Notes under the pieces: model-generated | The model's input: the letters and a program-made list of their open reading frames with translations, nothing else | What the model was told of the DNA's origin: nothing | The model's database searches: none | NCBI GenBank assembly: GCA_950295325.1 | Contig: OX485804.1 | Coordinates: forward strand, 35,402,001 to 35,466,000 | Length of the DNA: 64,000 bases | Direction of reading: 5' to 3' | Origin: Polytrichum commune | Lineage: Eukaryota; Streptophyta; Polytrichopsida; Polytrichales; Polytrichaceae | Made by a program: the position numbers and the translations under genes | Shown: positions 47,401 to 57,452 of the stretch, in pieces | Position numbering within the stretch: the stretch's first letter is position 1 | Layout of the letters: every line of letters starts with the position of its first letter

Positions 47401-50400
47401 TTTGAACCCACACGAATTTTATGAGAAAAAAGTGTGTCATACTGGATTATAACATAAAATTCAGGCTTGATGAACTGTTTGCTGCTTTTGTTGAATAACT
47501 TGCCAGAACAAACTCATGGCCAATTGAATCCCATTGGTACGAAACATGGCCAGATACAAAACAAAAGTAAGGCCTCCTTTAGACCAAAGCTCAAGCTTGC
47601 AATGACTTTCAGGAGTTTGAACTTGGAGTTGACAAGCTTTAGACCAAAAGCTCAAACTCTTGAAATATATTTGAGTTCTCCTTTAAACTTGATGGAACTT
47701 TGTTGGGAGTTCAGCCCCTATGCTCTTCCACTGGTTGTTTTGTATACAAAATCAATAAAAGTTTCCAGTTGAGGTGCATGCTCGAATGTGATGTTTGAAT
47801 TTGAAAGAAGAGCAACCTATTTTGTGAGGGTCATTGAGGGCCAGCCTAACTCATTATAGCATCTCGACATGCCATAATGAGTTTGACCCTCAATGGACCG
47901 ATATAGAATGTTCTTCCTAGTTCAAATCTCCACGCTACCTCCAAGCATGCACCAGAAAAGTTACTGAATATGGAAGGCATTGTATGCAAAACTACCAACT
48001 CCCAACCACAAGTTATGTTGACCTAGCTGATAACTCCATTACATGAAAATATTACATATGTTAGAAGATGATTACATTTACACCACTAGGTATAACCAGT
48101 GTTGGACTGGTATCATCTTTTAATTCACATTTTTTGATACCATTAGGGTAAAAGTATTTGACCGTATTTTATTTTCAATACCATTCAGGTCTATGCAAGA
48201 ACCTTCATACCTAGAAAAATCATCCTAGTATCTATATGGTTTAGAATGGTATTGACCCAAATAATAAGTTGGGCAGAAAAAAGACTCTCTCGCCTTGACA
48301 TACCCACCAAATATTGACTGGTCTTACAATTTATGATACCCTCAGGTAGGTTCGTTAATACCATTAGTGATGTTGATGATTATTGATACCATGAATTCAC
48401 CTATAAGGTACTTCTCCCAAGATATGAAACATGAGATAAGTACAAGATGGTTAGCAAACCCAGATCAAGGCCATGGCCACTTTCCTCATAATTTTCAGAG
48501 TGCACATGAATATCTTATTCATATTCAAAGTGAAGATTCTCGTGCTCGTATAGGTCATATAGGTCCCCCCAATCATGTTGACTATTAAACCTAGAATGGT
48601 TTACATATTTTGAGCGTGTAGTGCAATCTCCTTTATACACATCTCTTTCTGGCATCTGTTCTTGGAGCCACACCTAACCCATACCACTCAAAAATAGGTG
48701 TCTGATTAAGATAAGTGACCACATTAGGCATGTCTACCTTACACCAGACCAACACTAGTTCTAATGTAAGAAGCTATATAATATACCACCCTTTGATTGA
48801 TTGCGTACCTTGTAGAAGGAAGTCACAATGAATTCGGGGCGGAAAAGAGAGAGGGCGAGAGAATCCATATCCTTTGGAGCCAAGGCCGAAGCGTCCAAAA
48901 GGACGTGCCACCTGTACGCCTGCGCTTGCGACATCCACTGATACGAATATTTGGCCCCCGTAACGCGAGATTGAACGGGGAAAACAAACAGCCCTTTTGC
49001 AGATTGATCCTTTTTTTTCTTCTTCTCCTCCAATTTGCATTTCAAGTCGGATGCCGCAATTCGCAAGTTCGGCCACCGGAAAGAAGCGTTCATGACTCGA
49101 GCGCCTTTTTCTTTCGCGGTCGCCACCATCCAGCTCACTGCATCGCTCTCGTAATCATAAACGGTGAGCAATCGGTTGTTTGTGTGAAATGGGTACGACT
49201 CCGCGAGAAGCTTGTACGCCGTTCCACGAGAAGCTGTAAAAACCATACTGTAGTCAGTTTCGCTCAAATTCATGTATTTCATAATTCGCCTCCGCATGTA
49301 CGCCTCCACGGTGCCTTCCTCTGCTGTTCCATATAACGCGTGGGTCGGAAGGTTAGCGGAAATGTATGCCAAATTGAACGATGAAGTGGCCCGTTGAAAT
49401 ATCTGAAGCACACGAAATGAAAAGAAAATTTATTGACTGGACGTAGAATCAAAGAAAACCATAACATGCATGAAATCGGTATTGATTATGTAAAAAGCCT
49501 GTTCCTTCTTCATCAACAACTAGATTTCAAATACAAACTACAAACAGGAACCTATTGTCAATACAGGGATCAAATAAGATTATAGCCTTTAATTGCTACA
49601 ATACTTCGTCACCCAAATACACAAACACGGTCCCATAAATCAAATTTCCTCTTGGCTTCCCGGACTTTAAAATCAATTTCATCTCATTGTAGTTTGTAAT
49701 TGATATCTAGTTTGTCAGTATGTTTATGATGGAGAAGGAATTGGCAACAGGTCTTTGGTTCATGAATAAAACAACCGGTCATTGCTCTTCACAAAATGAA
49801 GAGCAAGACTTCACAAAATGTAGGCCAGAATCCCATGGCTGCCAAATAGAGTGAGGGTGGGAAGAAGTTGATGGAGAAATAGCAGCAATCATTATCATAG
49901 CCTTTGATTGCTAGAATATTATTTTACCCAGCTAAACAAACATATTACCCAACCCAAATGCCCATCAGCTTCAACTGGGCGCAAGCATTCGAATGAGTGT
50001 TGGTTGATGGATTAATAAAAATGGTCTTTGTCACAATACAAAAATCAAGGCTTCAAAATAAGTAGGCCGAAATCACGTGGCCAAAATAAAATTGATGGTG
50101 CAATGGCAGCAAACAAACCTGTTGCCAATGAGAAAAGAGGCCGAATCCGCTGTAATCCATACACACATGTTCTCTGTCCCCCAAGTGTCCATACTCGCGC
50201 TCTCGAAGGCGATCAATCGCCACCGTGTCCAGATACTTGGAATAAACTTTCTGGAAATTTTGGTAAGCAACCTCAAGGGAAGGGAGGCTCTCAGGGTCAC
50301 TGTAATAAACCTCATCTTTTTGCCCTCCCACTAACCCTGCAGCCGTCATTTTGAGAAAATCTTTGCGTGCCCCTGTTCTGCTGCTGTGAAATGCGGCGTG

Positions 50401-50601
50401 TTTCGACACCTTGCTGCTTGTTGTCGGAGAGGAGGAATCCTCATTGGATTTCGGACTAGTACTCCATTCAGGCGGCTTTGGAGGCTTTTTCCTGCCATTG
50501 GAGATTTGGAAGGGGTTTTTTCGTATTGGTGATGGTCGCTTGTCGGCTGGCCTGTGTGCATCCTTGTCCGCCGTCAAGCTTTGGCACATCTTGAAAAACA
50601 T
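41470..50601 (-). CDS. PLP-dependent transferase, molybdenum cofactor sulfurase-like, 8 exons
   Basis: Deduced exons (5' to 3'): 50,601-50,119; 49,402-48,809; 47,341-46,798; 45,851-45,456; 44,757-44,375; 43,786-43,596; 42,717-42,453; 41,739-41,470. All introns are GT-AG with consistent phase, giving about 1041 aa; the 45,456 donor is the least certain. Family: plant proteins like Arabidopsis At2g23520/At4g37100, related to the aminotransferase-V half of MOCOS/ABA3 but lacking a MOSC domain; biochemical role not established. Motifs: MDYSGFGLFS (end of exon 1), ITANL-like ISANLPTHALYG, FTASRGTAYKLLAESYPF, YDYESDAVSWM, FVFPVQSRVTGAKYSYQWM, HVLLDASALAPKDMD, FIVTSFYK, then VFGTDPTGFGCLFIK. Lys359, last codon of exon 2, aligns with the Schiff-base Lys of MOCOS. 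Residues about 380-780 are acidic, Ser-rich and probably disordered. The conserved C-terminus has LDHADSQGLNKTNLRLR, YLINWLINALL, LVHIYGPEVLFDRGASVAFNV and PVVTASLGFVSTFEDVYRLWAFV. An alternative start is Met5. Confidence 0.88.
41816..42064 (-). mobile_element. M1 MITE, shortened copy in the last intron
   Basis: Has the reverse-oriented family blocks (ACACGCAATTAGTGTGAAATG, CGTAATTTTCGAAGCTCG, AGTAAAGATTCTC, ATATAGATCCCCCC) and ends GGCACATTTACCT then TA. About 250 bp, so internally deleted. It starts 77 bp upstream of the last exon. Confidence 0.6.
42777..43148 (-). mobile_element. M1 MITE, intact ends (372 bp), in the intron between exons 6 and 7
   Basis: Left end AGGTAGATGGATCTTGAATGG and right end AGGCACATCTACCT are inverted repeats flanked by TA on both sides (42,775-42,776 and 43,149-43,150). 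TA duplications indicate Tc1/mariner-type mobilisation. The insertion starts 60 bp upstream of exon 7. Non-coding. Confidence 0.75.
43250..43500 (+). mobile_element. M1 MITE, partial copy, opposite orientation
   Basis: Carries CTTATCTTACTTGAACACC, CTATATTTCAGTGGCG, GAGATTGGACTATGTGCTCC, GGTTCAATAGTCAACCTAAT and CCTTCACTTTGATTAAAAAT. Sits in the same intron as the copy at 42,777-43,148 but points the other way. Ends worn. Confidence 0.55.
45960..46344 (-). mobile_element. M1 MITE copy in the intron between exons 3 and 4
   Basis: The right end is GGCCTGCATTACCT followed by TA. Internal blocks (AAAGTGAAGATTCTC, CCACATAGGCCCTCCCAATTG, GAGCACATAGTCCAATCTC) match the family. Its TA at 46,345-46,346 also serves as the left TA of the next copy. 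The left end is degraded, so the start is approximate. Confidence 0.55.
46347..46720 (+). mobile_element. M1 MITE copy (374 bp), abutting the previous copy
   Basis: AGGTAGAAAACTCTTACTCGG at the left and AAGACCCATCTACCT at the right, flanked by TA at 46,345-46,346 and 46,721-46,722. Contains TATTCGGACACCTATATTT, CTCAATAGTCAACATAATTG and GAATCTTCACTTCAATAAT. It ends about 80 bp upstream of the exon 3 donor on the transcribed strand's far side, entirely intronic. Confidence 0.7.
48099..48756. mobile_element. MITE family C copy 2, split by an M1 element
   Basis: Begins GTGTTGGACTGGTATCATC. Its interior matches copy 1 to ATTGATACCATGAATTCACCTATA (48,383-48,405), where an M1 MITE intervenes. The remainder resumes as TACACCAGACCAACACT (48,740-48,756). 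All within the intron between exons 2 and 3 of the PLP gene. Confidence 0.65.
48406..48739 (-). mobile_element. M1 MITE (334 bp) nested in a family C MITE
   Basis: Starts AGGTACTTCTCCC and ends AGGCATGTCTACCT, flanked by TA at 48,404-48,405 and 48,740-48,741. The flanks join to restore the family C end (compare CACCTATACCAG of copy 1, reversed), which supports the TA target duplication and sets the relative age: M1 inserted after C. Confidence 0.75.
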
Positions 50602-52305
50602 TGATGGAAGTCACATAATACTTCTCCTCAACCCCTTGCCATTGTTGTCATTGCAACCTAAATTTCTCTACTCTGTGATCTTCACCCGGACATGCCCACC
50701 ACACCCCAGAGCGCCAAAGTAGGGGTTACATGTGAACATTTGGGTTTGCCAGGAGAAAAGAGGAAATAAATAATTGAATATATAAATAGGTCGAAGTTGA
50801 TGATGATGATGATGATGATGACGATGGGGGTCTTGGGTTTAGTCTCAACAATGACAGACGTTGCGAAAGAAGTGTATTCCTGAAAGAGGAAGAAGAGAGA
50901 CTTTGTTAATACGAAGACTGACTTGAGAGTTTTGAGAAGATAGAACAAAAGTCAGAGAGAGATAGAGAGAAAGGACTTCTTCAACATGTGTCTACGGATA
51001 TTTCTTGAAGACATTTAAAAAAAGGAGGAAAAAGGGAGACTAAGTCTGCAACACACCATCATCAGTAGCAAGTTAAAAAAGACAAGGATGTCTTTGTGTG
51101 AAAATACCTCCTTTAGCAATGTGAAAACAGTCCTCTATTGCCACATTTTCTTGCGATTCTTTCCCCTCCAGCCTGTTCCAAAATTTGGCACAGGGTGAGT
51201 CGTGAGCGAGAGAGAGAGGCGAAACGCGTTTTGTTTTCTTTACTTCCATTTCAACCCAATGGGCTGCAGAGTTTCAAGAATTAAATAAATGGCAAGAGGG
51301 AGTGCAGGTGCTCCCTGCCAGGAATGTGGGTGAACCTATTTCTCAAATTAGACAAATGAGAGCTCCAAATGATCTACCCACCTAACCCAACAGACAAAGA
51401 GGGACAAGAGAGACAAACAAGTTCTTGAAGCTGACAGATGACCCACAATAAACCTTATTTTGCCTCCACTCCTCTCCTCTCCTCAGAGGTTGCTTCCTAA
51501 CCCATTCTTTTATTTCTTTAACTAACACTCATGATCATCACAAAAGAACATGGAAAAAAGAAGTCCAAAAATGCAGGCGTAAGCGCCTCCAATCTTTACA
51601 AGGGCACTCGTATTCAGTCAAGGAGCTCAAAACTCAAAACTTAAGCACCCCCAACCAACAGGATTTAAAGAAACCAGAGTTTTAGTTAGAGTCTCGCTAA
51701 ACTGCTATGCACTGCGGCTATGAAGCTCGTCTCACTCTCTTTTTTTGGTTTTTGGCAAACTCTTAACTATTCTCTTTCTCCTCTACTCTACTCTACCCTA
51801 CGCTACTCTACTCTACCAGACGGAGGAGTTGGAGAAAAGAAAAAGGAAAACCCAAAGTGTTTCTCACCCGCACTAAGTTAACTTAAAAGAGTGAGCGAGG
51901 ATCATCGCAACGGGGAATAAAATTCAAAAGACAGCCAAAGGAGACCTACCGCCGTCTGCCACATTCATTCTTGGGAATGGGCATTCTTCCAGTCTCGTCA
52001 AGCGTGAAGAAAGCGAGTGCGTGTGTGTGTGTTTGGAACAAGGTTGGCAGCAAGACTCTCATCAATCACTCTCTCCTTGTGTCTACTAAGTTAGGCCCAA
52101 ACCTTGGCTAAAGCCGCCGCAAATCCGTCGACGAAAGGAGTTCGTTCACCTTTCCCAGTGACTCGTGAGTGAGTGAGGACGTGGAAAATGCCACGTGCAA
52201 GAGGCTGACCGATCAGAAAACCATCCGACTCGTCCGTGTAATTAGCCCAACAATTCTCTCCTCCTTCCTTCCTAACCTACCTACTAACGTCGTCGACGAA
52301 GAAAA
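50602..52305. promoter_or_regulatory. Shared upstream region between the PLP gene and a small divergent ORF
   Basis: About 1.7 kb without supported coding. It contains an ATG/GAT trinucleotide repeat (50,798-50,824), polypyrimidine CTACTCTACTCTAC runs (51,780-51,818) and a GTGTGT run at 52,019-52,031, typical of plant 5' UTR and promoter DNA. The PLP leader may extend here on the minus strand, possibly with a UTR intron. Exact starts cannot be placed. Confidence 0.4.
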
Positions 52306-52680
52306 ATGAAGAAGGCGCCAAATAAAGGCTCCCACACTCACTCGAAGCTTCTCATAAAGTTCCCAACCGCTTCCCGACACGACCCACAACCCATAAATGC
52401 CCTCCTTCAACAAATCCTGCGCACCTTCCGCTCCGGCGAACCAATAAAATCAACTCACCGAATCGATCACCGAGTCACCCTCGCTTCATCGCCTCCGTCA
52501 GCTCACACAACTGCATCGGCTAGCGATGAGAGCTGCTCGACTCATCTGCCGCAACTCGGAATCTCCCAACTTATTAAAGAGCCCTTCCAAACACAAAACA
52601 ACACAACAGAGAACAAAGGACCGAAGAAGGAACCCAAATTCGTGAGCCGCCGGACTCTTGACGGAAGCAATAGCAGATGA
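52306..52680 (+). CDS. Small hypothetical protein, 124 aa, unsure
   Basis: Open frame starting MKKAPNKGSHTHSKLL, basic at both ends, Ser/Thr/Pro-rich in the middle (SSPPSAHTTASASDESC) and ending RRTLDGSNSR. No domain, signal peptide or membrane segment recognised. It is divergent to the PLP gene, and its base composition is GC-richer than the flanks, as expected of coding DNA, but it may be a leader segment or chance frame. A single-exon gene or first exon of a longer gene are both possible. Confidence 0.25.
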   Translation: MKKAPNKGSHTHSKLLIKFPTASRHDPQPINALLQQILRTFRSGEPIKSTHRIDHRVTLASSPPSAHTTASASDESCSTHLPQLGISQLIKEPFQTQNNTTENKGPKKEPKFVSRRTLDGSNSR

Positions 52681-53563
52681 CGGACGGTGATATATGTATC
52701 AAACATAAAAGATACATATATTAATATATATCACATTACAATTCATTCAGCATTCTATCCAGAGAAAACATTCATATCATACAACGATTTTCTTCGTTGT
52801 TGTGAGTTAAGGGAACTTCCTCCATGATGATGAATGAGACAGGGGTGAGGTAGTCGGAGTCGACCGCGAGTAGGAAGAATATGTTTAATAATAAAGAATT
52901 CAGTTTAGTAAAGACCACGTTGTGTGTGTGTGGGTGGGTGCCACAGTGGCGCTTGGAAGTTGGATCTTCACTTCCCTTGTCGGCCGACTCTCTCGACAAA
53001 GGATGCCTCTCTCTCTCTCTCTATGTAGAGTAGAGGCGCCTATAACCGATCACTTAAGAGATTATGCACCAACTCTAGAGAAGTACAAGGCGGTGCAATT
53101 TTATTCTGTGTAGGAAGATCAAAATAAGGAGGATTCTAAAAACTATTGGTAATTTTATTCCTTAAATTCAAATTGCTATGAATTTTTGGAACCATAAGTT
53201 GGCCCGAACATATTACCTATGTCAAGAGTCTATCGTAACTGCTCATTCCTCCTCACTTTAGCACTCAAAATCACGGCATGTGTCATGGCACTATTGGTTC
53301 CGGCCTGATCGAAACTCCGGTACCGTACAGATTGCCGATGGGGACCTGATTGGGAATAGGTGCCTGTACTATATATATCTATGCATATGTTGGCATGTTG
53401 TTGGGCTAGGGATTCATTGTGTCTACGTAAACCCATTGATTCCAAAGGAGTATACACAATGAAATCTATTATAACCCTACAAATTACCATTTTCAGACAA
53501 TTTGACTCCAGAAGTAAAGTCAAAGACCTCAAATTAGTCTAGTGGTGTCAAATGGGAATGAAT
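52681..53563. other. Intergenic, no gene seen
   Basis: Contains a TATATATT-rich hairpin-like segment (52,690-52,733), a GTGTGTGGGTGGG run (52,920-52,937) and a CT microsatellite (53,008-53,021). Confidence 0.55.
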
Positions 53564-53753
53564 CGGCCCTCAATCTTGTAGGGGACTTGTTTTCAGTAGA
53601 GCCCCTTCATCCACAATGGATGAGTTTACATAGACACCACCAACCACAAGCTGACTCCAATGACATGGCTTCGGGTTCGTGGTGTCCATGTAAACTCATT
53701 CATTGTTGGAAGGGGCTCTACTGAAAACAAATCCCCTACAAGATTGAGGGCCG
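53564..53753. mobile_element. 190-bp fold-back element with arms of about 75 bp
   Basis: CGGCCCTCAATCTTGTAGGG at the left returns as CCCCTACAAGATTGAGGGCCG at the right end, and the match continues inward through TTTTCAGTAGAGCCCCTTC, CAATGGATGAGTTTACAT and AGACACCAC. The unpaired loop is about 40 bp (CAACCACAAGCTGACTCC onward). It encodes nothing. Related GTTTAC...AGACACCAC fragments occur at 53,416-53,440 and 53,868-53,905. Confidence 0.8.
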
Positions 53754-54032
53754 ATGCATGCAAGTCGGGTTCCATTAGACTAATATTGGATATTTGATGT
53801 TGTTTCAAGAGTCAAATCATGTAAATATAGTCAATTGTAGGCTATAAAATATTTCACTTTGTTTTTTCCTCCACAATGGGTGATTTTACGTAGACACCAC
53901 AAATGCCTTGTTGTTGGAGCCTATCACCCACCCACCCACCTACCTACTTGGAAGATATATAGTTGGCCCCTTGGAATAACATTATTGTCAAGGGCCACTT
54001 TAAATTCACTAGGGCTTCGTATAGCAATACCA

Positions 54033-55210
54033 AGGTAGATGTGCCTCATTCAATTGCTTCTTTTAATCGAACACCTATATTTGGTAAGTGGTATGGGTAA
54101 CTCCAACAACATATTCCAATTGAGCATCATGAGTTTAAAAGAGATTCGGTTCCATGTTCAAACTATGATACCGTAGTTTAATAGCAGGTTCGGCACAAAA
54201 TAATTCTAAAAATAGATGCCTAAAATTTTGGAATATTATTGGCATTTTTTGCCGAATTTAAAATTAATTATTTTTCAAAATTGCCTAAAAGTAAGAAATT
54301 TTTACTTCTCAGTAGAGTTTTACTTACAGTGGAAGCATATGTGAATTTTGAAGGGGAGAAGGTGCTCCTTTTGTAATCAAGCTCACGTACATTAGTCCAC
54401 AAAGAATATGGGTTAAGAAGTAGCAAGACTCTAGGCGAGGCTTTTCAAATGTGTTGTACACAAATTTTTGGAGTCCAATTGAGCATAGAAGATGAAGTTT
54501 TATAGAATTTTGTCCAACTAACAAAAGTTGAGAAATCAATCCTTCTTCCACCTCCAACAAGTTTTGTGTCAAAATAAGTCTTTATGCAAAAGATATGGAC
54601 AAAACATTGCAGCCGTGTAAAGATCAAAAAATTAAAATGTGTTCATAACAGTTTTTTGGAGCTCATTTGTGCATAGAAGATCAACTTTTTTGGAATTTTG
54701 TTGGTCTAAGAAAAGTTTAGAAATCAAGTAATCTTCCACCTCCAACAAATTTTATGTCATTTGAAGACTCTATGCAAAAGTTATGCGTGTTATAAAAATG
54801 ACGTCTAACTAGGTGCTTCACCTCAAAGTTTACATATCCCATATGCATTGTTGAACACAACTCCACTCTACTTGCATAAAGCACAGAGCATTCTCAACTC
54901 TTCACTCACATCTTACTTGTCATTCAATGCAAGAGAGATGTACAAGATATAAGTTGAAATAGAAAATTAAAAATGAATGTAAACCGAATTTTTAAAATTT
55001 AAAAGAGAAAATTGCTGAAAATATGAATATACTATTTTTAGGTGCCGAACCTATTTTTTGAACTTTAATTAAATATTAGGCAGCAAGTTGCCTAACCTGC
55101 TAGGAAACTACGGTAATCATTCTAAGCTCAACAGTCAACATAATTGGAAGGACCTATATAATCATTTAATGAGCACACTAATCTTCACTTTGATAATGAA
55201 TGAAGATGGA
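54033..55210 (+). mobile_element. M1 MITE copy split by a younger element
   Basis: Left part AGGTAGATGTGCCTCATTC, CGAACACCTATATTTGG and GTTCAAACTATGATA runs to 54,170. The right part TAATCATTCTAAGCTCAACAG and TCAACATAATTGGAAGG resumes at 55,114 and runs to CTTCACTTTGATAATGAATG. Undisturbed copies read continuously here (ATGATAACCATTCTAAACTC at about 63,811; GTGATAACCAGTCTAAGCTC at about 46,478). Confidence 0.75.
54171..55113. mobile_element. 943-bp TA-flanked DNA transposon nested in M1
   Basis: Ends CCGTAGTTTAATAGCAGG and CCTGCTAGGAAACTACGG are inverted repeats of about 25 bp, flanked by TA (54,169-54,170 and 55,114-55,115). A second inner inverted pair is GGTTCGGCAC (54,187) and GTGCCGAACC (55,041). 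The interior holds two tandem copies of about 190 bp (54,450-54,640 and 54,640-54,800) sharing TTTTGGAG...GCATAGAAGAT, TTCCACCTCCAACAA and ATGCAAAAG. No transposase. TA duplications point to the Tc1/mariner superfamily. Confidence 0.7.
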
Positions 55211-56879
55211 TTATTGTGCTTGCTATCATGGAAGATTAACTATAGCTTGAATGTTTTGGTAATCCCCATCGCTTTCCTAGTTTTGGCATACCATGGTTCC
55301 CTCATCTTTCCAAAACGGTGGAGAACAATGGGATGTGGGCCTCACCACCACCACAACTATCTCCATGCACATGCTTTGTTGAAGATTAGATTTCCAAGCT
55401 CATGGCAACATTCACATCTACACTATTATACTTTTCATATGTGTTTATTAAAAAGATCGGCATCTATCATCTTCTCATGCAAACCATCACACATGGCAAA
55501 GGCTAGACGTGCCCACTGCTTTGAGTTGGGCCCCCACCACTATTATTGAGGTAAATGAGGCTAGTAAGAGCATCCCCCCAGACCGGGCACCGCCCCGGGC
55601 ATAATTGCACCGGTGGCACCCCGGGCATAGGTGGGTTTACCCGACATATTGTTGGAGCCCACTAGCTCGGGTACATGCCCCTCTTCGAGGCCGGCCCCCG
55701 CCCGGTATTACCCCCTTGCCCGATTCCATTAGCCTTGCCCGATGTCTTGCCCGGATACCGATTCCGTGCCCGATGTGTTGCCCGATTCCCTACCCGATCC
55801 CTTTCGGTTCTCCGCCCGGAAATATACTAAAATCCCTCGTTAACTAATTCATCTCCATTACTCGTGTGCTTCCAAAGCCAATAGTGGACTTGCAATGCTT
55901 CTACCGTGGGTTACTAGCAGCTTAGGCAGAAAATACACAATGAGTTTTTTCAAGAACTCTTGAAATAGGAGTTCAAAGACCTTGGGTGTTGCCTACTCAA
56001 GTTAGCAACTATCATCTTATCTAAATTCCCTACTAACTTTCGAAAACTAATAATTCCATTCACACCAAAGAGTTATTTAATAAGAAACTAGACAACCAAT
56101 GATGCATGATATTTAGCATCACTAAGCTTTAATGTAGGTGGACCAACATCAACCATGTCCATTCTACACTAATAACCCTAATTCTCATTAAGTTCCCAAT
56201 GATAAGTGCAGTTTTCCAAGTAGTACCCAAGTGAAAAAGAATGTATTTTAGATGTACATAACATAGATGAAAGGAATTTTAGCATTAACTTACCTCTATA
56301 ACATGATACAATGGAGATTCTAAATATCGCATTATCGAGCGTTGTACTCATATAAAAGAGGGAGTTTTGAAATTAAAAAGTTGGGTCTTGCAAAAAATGT
56401 GTCGTAATATTGAGGGTGTCATATTAACGAGGTTCGACTGTAGAACCCTGGTCTCTCCTTTCTTTTGTGTGCAGTGGTAGGATAAGGGCCGTACGTTGGG
56501 TTTGCACTACTAGGGTCCACAACCAAAAACTCTCCAGAATGTAGCGATTTTTATTAGTGGAGAGCCAAGAATGTCGCGATCTCTGTACAGAGTGTACTCG
56601 GACCACATACTTTATACCTCCGAAGTGGTAATTTGTGGCATCGCAATAATTTGGGACATAGTATAATAGATGATGATGCCCATGAGTTCGGGGCACGGTC
56701 TGGTAAAGGAAGGGAAAGGAAAGGAAAGGAAAGAGTGTCCAATACATGTAAGTGGGGATAACTGCATACACAAAAAACCTTAAAATAATACGAACTCAAA
56801 TATTCGACACTGTTAGTTGATTCGACACCGAAGGCCACTCTGAAGACCCCGACGCAGTGATCAGGGAGAGTTTTAGGCA

Positions 56880-57050
56880 TGATCGGTTGAGATCCTAGTG
56901 TTTGCAAGTCCAACCGGTTACATCATGTTGACATCCTTAGGGTTCTCCTTCGCTAAACTGGGGTATATTCCTCTCTATACAGTCCTCCAGAAGATATGAC
57001 TTTGTTAGATTTTTTCTTCTCGTCTCCAATTATTTCTTGAACTCGAGACA
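56880..57050. repeat. Arm of the CCGGTT fold-back family
   Basis: GATCGGTTGAGATCCTAGTG, CCAACCGGTTAC, GTTGACATCCTTAGGG, GGGGTATATTCC and CAATTATTTCTTGAACTC match the right-hand half of 3,585-3,960. Confidence 0.5.
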
Positions 57051-57235
57051 GTGGTTTCAGAAGCTTGAGCGAGTTGGCAAGTGTGTGAGCATGCACACAA
57101 ATTGAAGCGTTACAATCTCAGCATAAGTCAGGACTCTGCCAATGATTACATGATCCCATGACCGTCGTCCAAACTCCAAGTTGCAGGTATAAAAGAAAAA
57201 ATTCATGGAGCTCCAGGGAGCTGGAGCGTGGCGTG

Positions 57236-57325
57236 GTTTGTGTTTGTGTTTGTGTTTGTATTTGTGTTTGTGTTTGTGTTTGAATTTGAATTTGTGTTTG
57301 TGTTTGTGTTTGTGTTTGAGTTTGT
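57236..57325 (+). repeat. (TGTGTT)n hexanucleotide microsatellite
   Basis: About 15 near-perfect TGTGTT units with a few GAATTT and GAGTTT variants. It generates long Leu/Cys or Lys/His frames that are not genes. Confidence 0.9.
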
Positions 57326-57452
57326 TGACGCCGCGTTTGAAGAGACGTTGCATAACATTGCACATTGGAATCCAATTAAGACAAATGAATTGCAGACATA
57401 AATCAGGAATACAAATACATAATTATGAGCCTAACTCTAACAAATACATAAT

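Noticed and set aside
48797-49336. 179-aa plus-strand ORF
   Set aside because: Antisense shadow of exon 2 of the PLP gene, whose minus-strand reading has clear family motifs.
57057-57375. Lys/His- or Gln/Thr-repeat ORFs on the minus strand and a Leu/Cys repeat ORF on the plus strand
   Set aside because: All are translations of the TGTGTT microsatellite; no conserved sequence outside it.
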